Assembly: GCA_000242235.1 (NCBI GenBank)
Contig: JH590862.1
Span: 62,001 to 126,000, forward strand
Source: Stomatobaculum longum
GTDB lineage: Bacteria; Bacillota; Clostridia; Lachnospirales; Lachnospiraceae
Direction of reading: 5' to 3'
DNA length: 64,000 nt
Part shown: piece by piece, positions 63,443-64,000 of the stretch
How the letters are laid out: each line of letters opens with the position of its first letter
How positions within the stretch are numbered: the first letter of the stretch is position 1
Program-made: the position numbers and the translations under genes
Notes under the pieces: model-generated
The model's database searches: none
Seen by the model: the letters and a program-made list of their open reading frames with translations, nothing else
Told to the model about the DNA's origin: nothing

Positions 63443-64000
63443 TCAGGGCAGCCAGTCTGTCCCTGTGTTGCCGTGATACCAGCCGTCATTCCAGCCGCCG
63501 TGCCAGTTGTCGTTCGGATTCGGCGGCAGGTCCCAGGTGTCGTCCCAAGACGTCTCTGTCGGTGCCGTCTTGGTCGGTGCGGCCGTCGTCGGCGCCGCGG
63601 TCGGGGCAGTCGTCTCTGTCTCCCGCCCGGTTGTGCTTTCCCGCGTCGGTGCAACCGTACTTTCCCGCGTCGATTCCTGTGTCGCCGGCGCCGAGGACGA
63701 ACTCTCCTCCGGCTTGGTCGGATTCTCGGTCGGTCTTTCGGGCAATGTGTCGCTCGCCGAGGTCTCCTGTCTGCCGCCGCGATGACGGGTGCCGCCCGGC
63801 TTGGTGATATAGCGGACGCTGCGCTTCTTGGTCTCCGTCTCCGTGCTGCTCTCGGCCTCGCTGCCGCTCTCTTCCGTCGTCTCAGCCGCTGCGCTCTCGG
63901 TCGGATCCGGTCTCGCTCTGACCGTCTGTGTCTCTGTCGCCGTGGCAGTGCGCGTCTCTTTGCTGCTCTCACGCTGCATGGTCGAGCTCTGACTCTCGGC
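63443..64000 (-). CDS. C-terminal part of a Ser/Thr/Glu-rich low-complexity protein (cut by window edge)
   Basis: The frame is open from the window edge to a stop at 63443 (185 codons visible). Most of it is a Ser-, Thr-, Glu- and Pro-rich, presumably disordered stalk with TRESTVAPTRESTTG-type near-repeats. A basic patch (KKRSVRYITKPGGTRHRGGRQ) interrupts it. The last 34 residues are Trp- and Asn/Gly-rich (SWDDTWDLPPNPNDNWHGGW). Composition suggests an extracellular or wall-spanning linker, but no sorting signal or known domain is visible. The N-terminal domain needed for identification lies outside the window. Confidence 0.65.
   Translation of the reverse strand, partial: AESQSSTMQRESSKETRTATATETQTVRARPDPTESAAAETTEESGSEAESSTETETKKRSVRYITKPGGTRHRGGRQETSASDTLPERPTENPTKPEESSSSAPATQESTRESTVAPTRESTTGRETETTAPTAAPTTAAPTKTAPTETSWDDTWDLPPNPNDNWHGGWNDGWYHGNTGTDWLP

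Noticed and set aside
1-64000. Mobile elements, prophage, toxin-antitoxin or defence genes
   Set aside because: No transposase, integrase, phage structural, nuclease or CRISPR-associated protein was recognised among the coding frames. The transporter array appears to have grown by tandem duplication.

Overview
The window looks like chromosomal DNA of an anaerobic, fermentative, fairly GC-rich member of the Clostridia, most likely Lachnospiraceae. The evidence is a complete Rnf ferredoxin:NAD+ oxidoreductase operon in clostridial order, a tRNA-Trp T-box leader on the tryptophan operon, Gram-positive cell-division genes, strong AGGAGG-type ribosome binding sites and Ser/Ala-rich lipoprotein spacers. 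The genus cannot be fixed from the sequence alone. No rRNA, tRNA, CRISPR array, insertion sequence or prophage was seen.

Layout. 1-4115: 5' part of tig (trigger factor), a small esterase and a Cys-tailed protein on the minus strand, a ~600 bp intergenic region with RNA-like structure, a CYTH-NusG domain II gene pair on the plus strand, and a small membrane protein. 4371-9487: rnfCDGEAB (minus). 9612-12010: argS and efp. 12099-14915: a TAXI-type lipoprotein, nrdR, yqeG-type phosphatase and aroE in one tightly packed operon. 15100-18826: a DcuS/DcuR-like two-component system upstream of a GltS glutamate symporter. 19047-25860: trpEGDCFBA with its T-box leader and a consensus promoter. 26298-29017: a plus-strand pair encoding a Tp47-like lipoprotein and a membrane protein that joins a ferric-reductase-like core to an FMN-binding domain. 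29113-44288: a peptide-utilisation island with an M64 peptidase, an M32 carboxypeptidase, six tandem POT-like transporter genes (four intact, one decayed, one frameshifted) and an M3 oligoendopeptidase. 44657-48863: metNIQ and a PepV dipeptidase. 48902-51371: divergent prfC and coaX. 51437-61031: a reduced division and cell-wall cluster, rsmH-ftsL-ftsI-mraY-murD-ftsW-ftsQ-ftsZ. 61142-64000: lgt, ychF and the 3' end of a low-complexity protein.

The genes suggest an amino-acid and peptide fermenter. Peptides would enter through the POT-like array, be cut by cytosolic M3, M32, M20 and possibly M64 peptidases, and the reduced ferredoxin produced would drive ion pumping by Rnf. Glutamate and methionine importers and a Trp-starvation-controlled biosynthetic operon fit this picture. 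The least ordinary parts are the Tp47-like/FMN-binding redox pair, the transporter array whose members all lack the usual POT proton-coupling motif, the M64 protein with a second, zinc-site-less copy of its own fold, the cationic low-complexity tail on the division transpeptidase, and the structured intergenic region near 2600.
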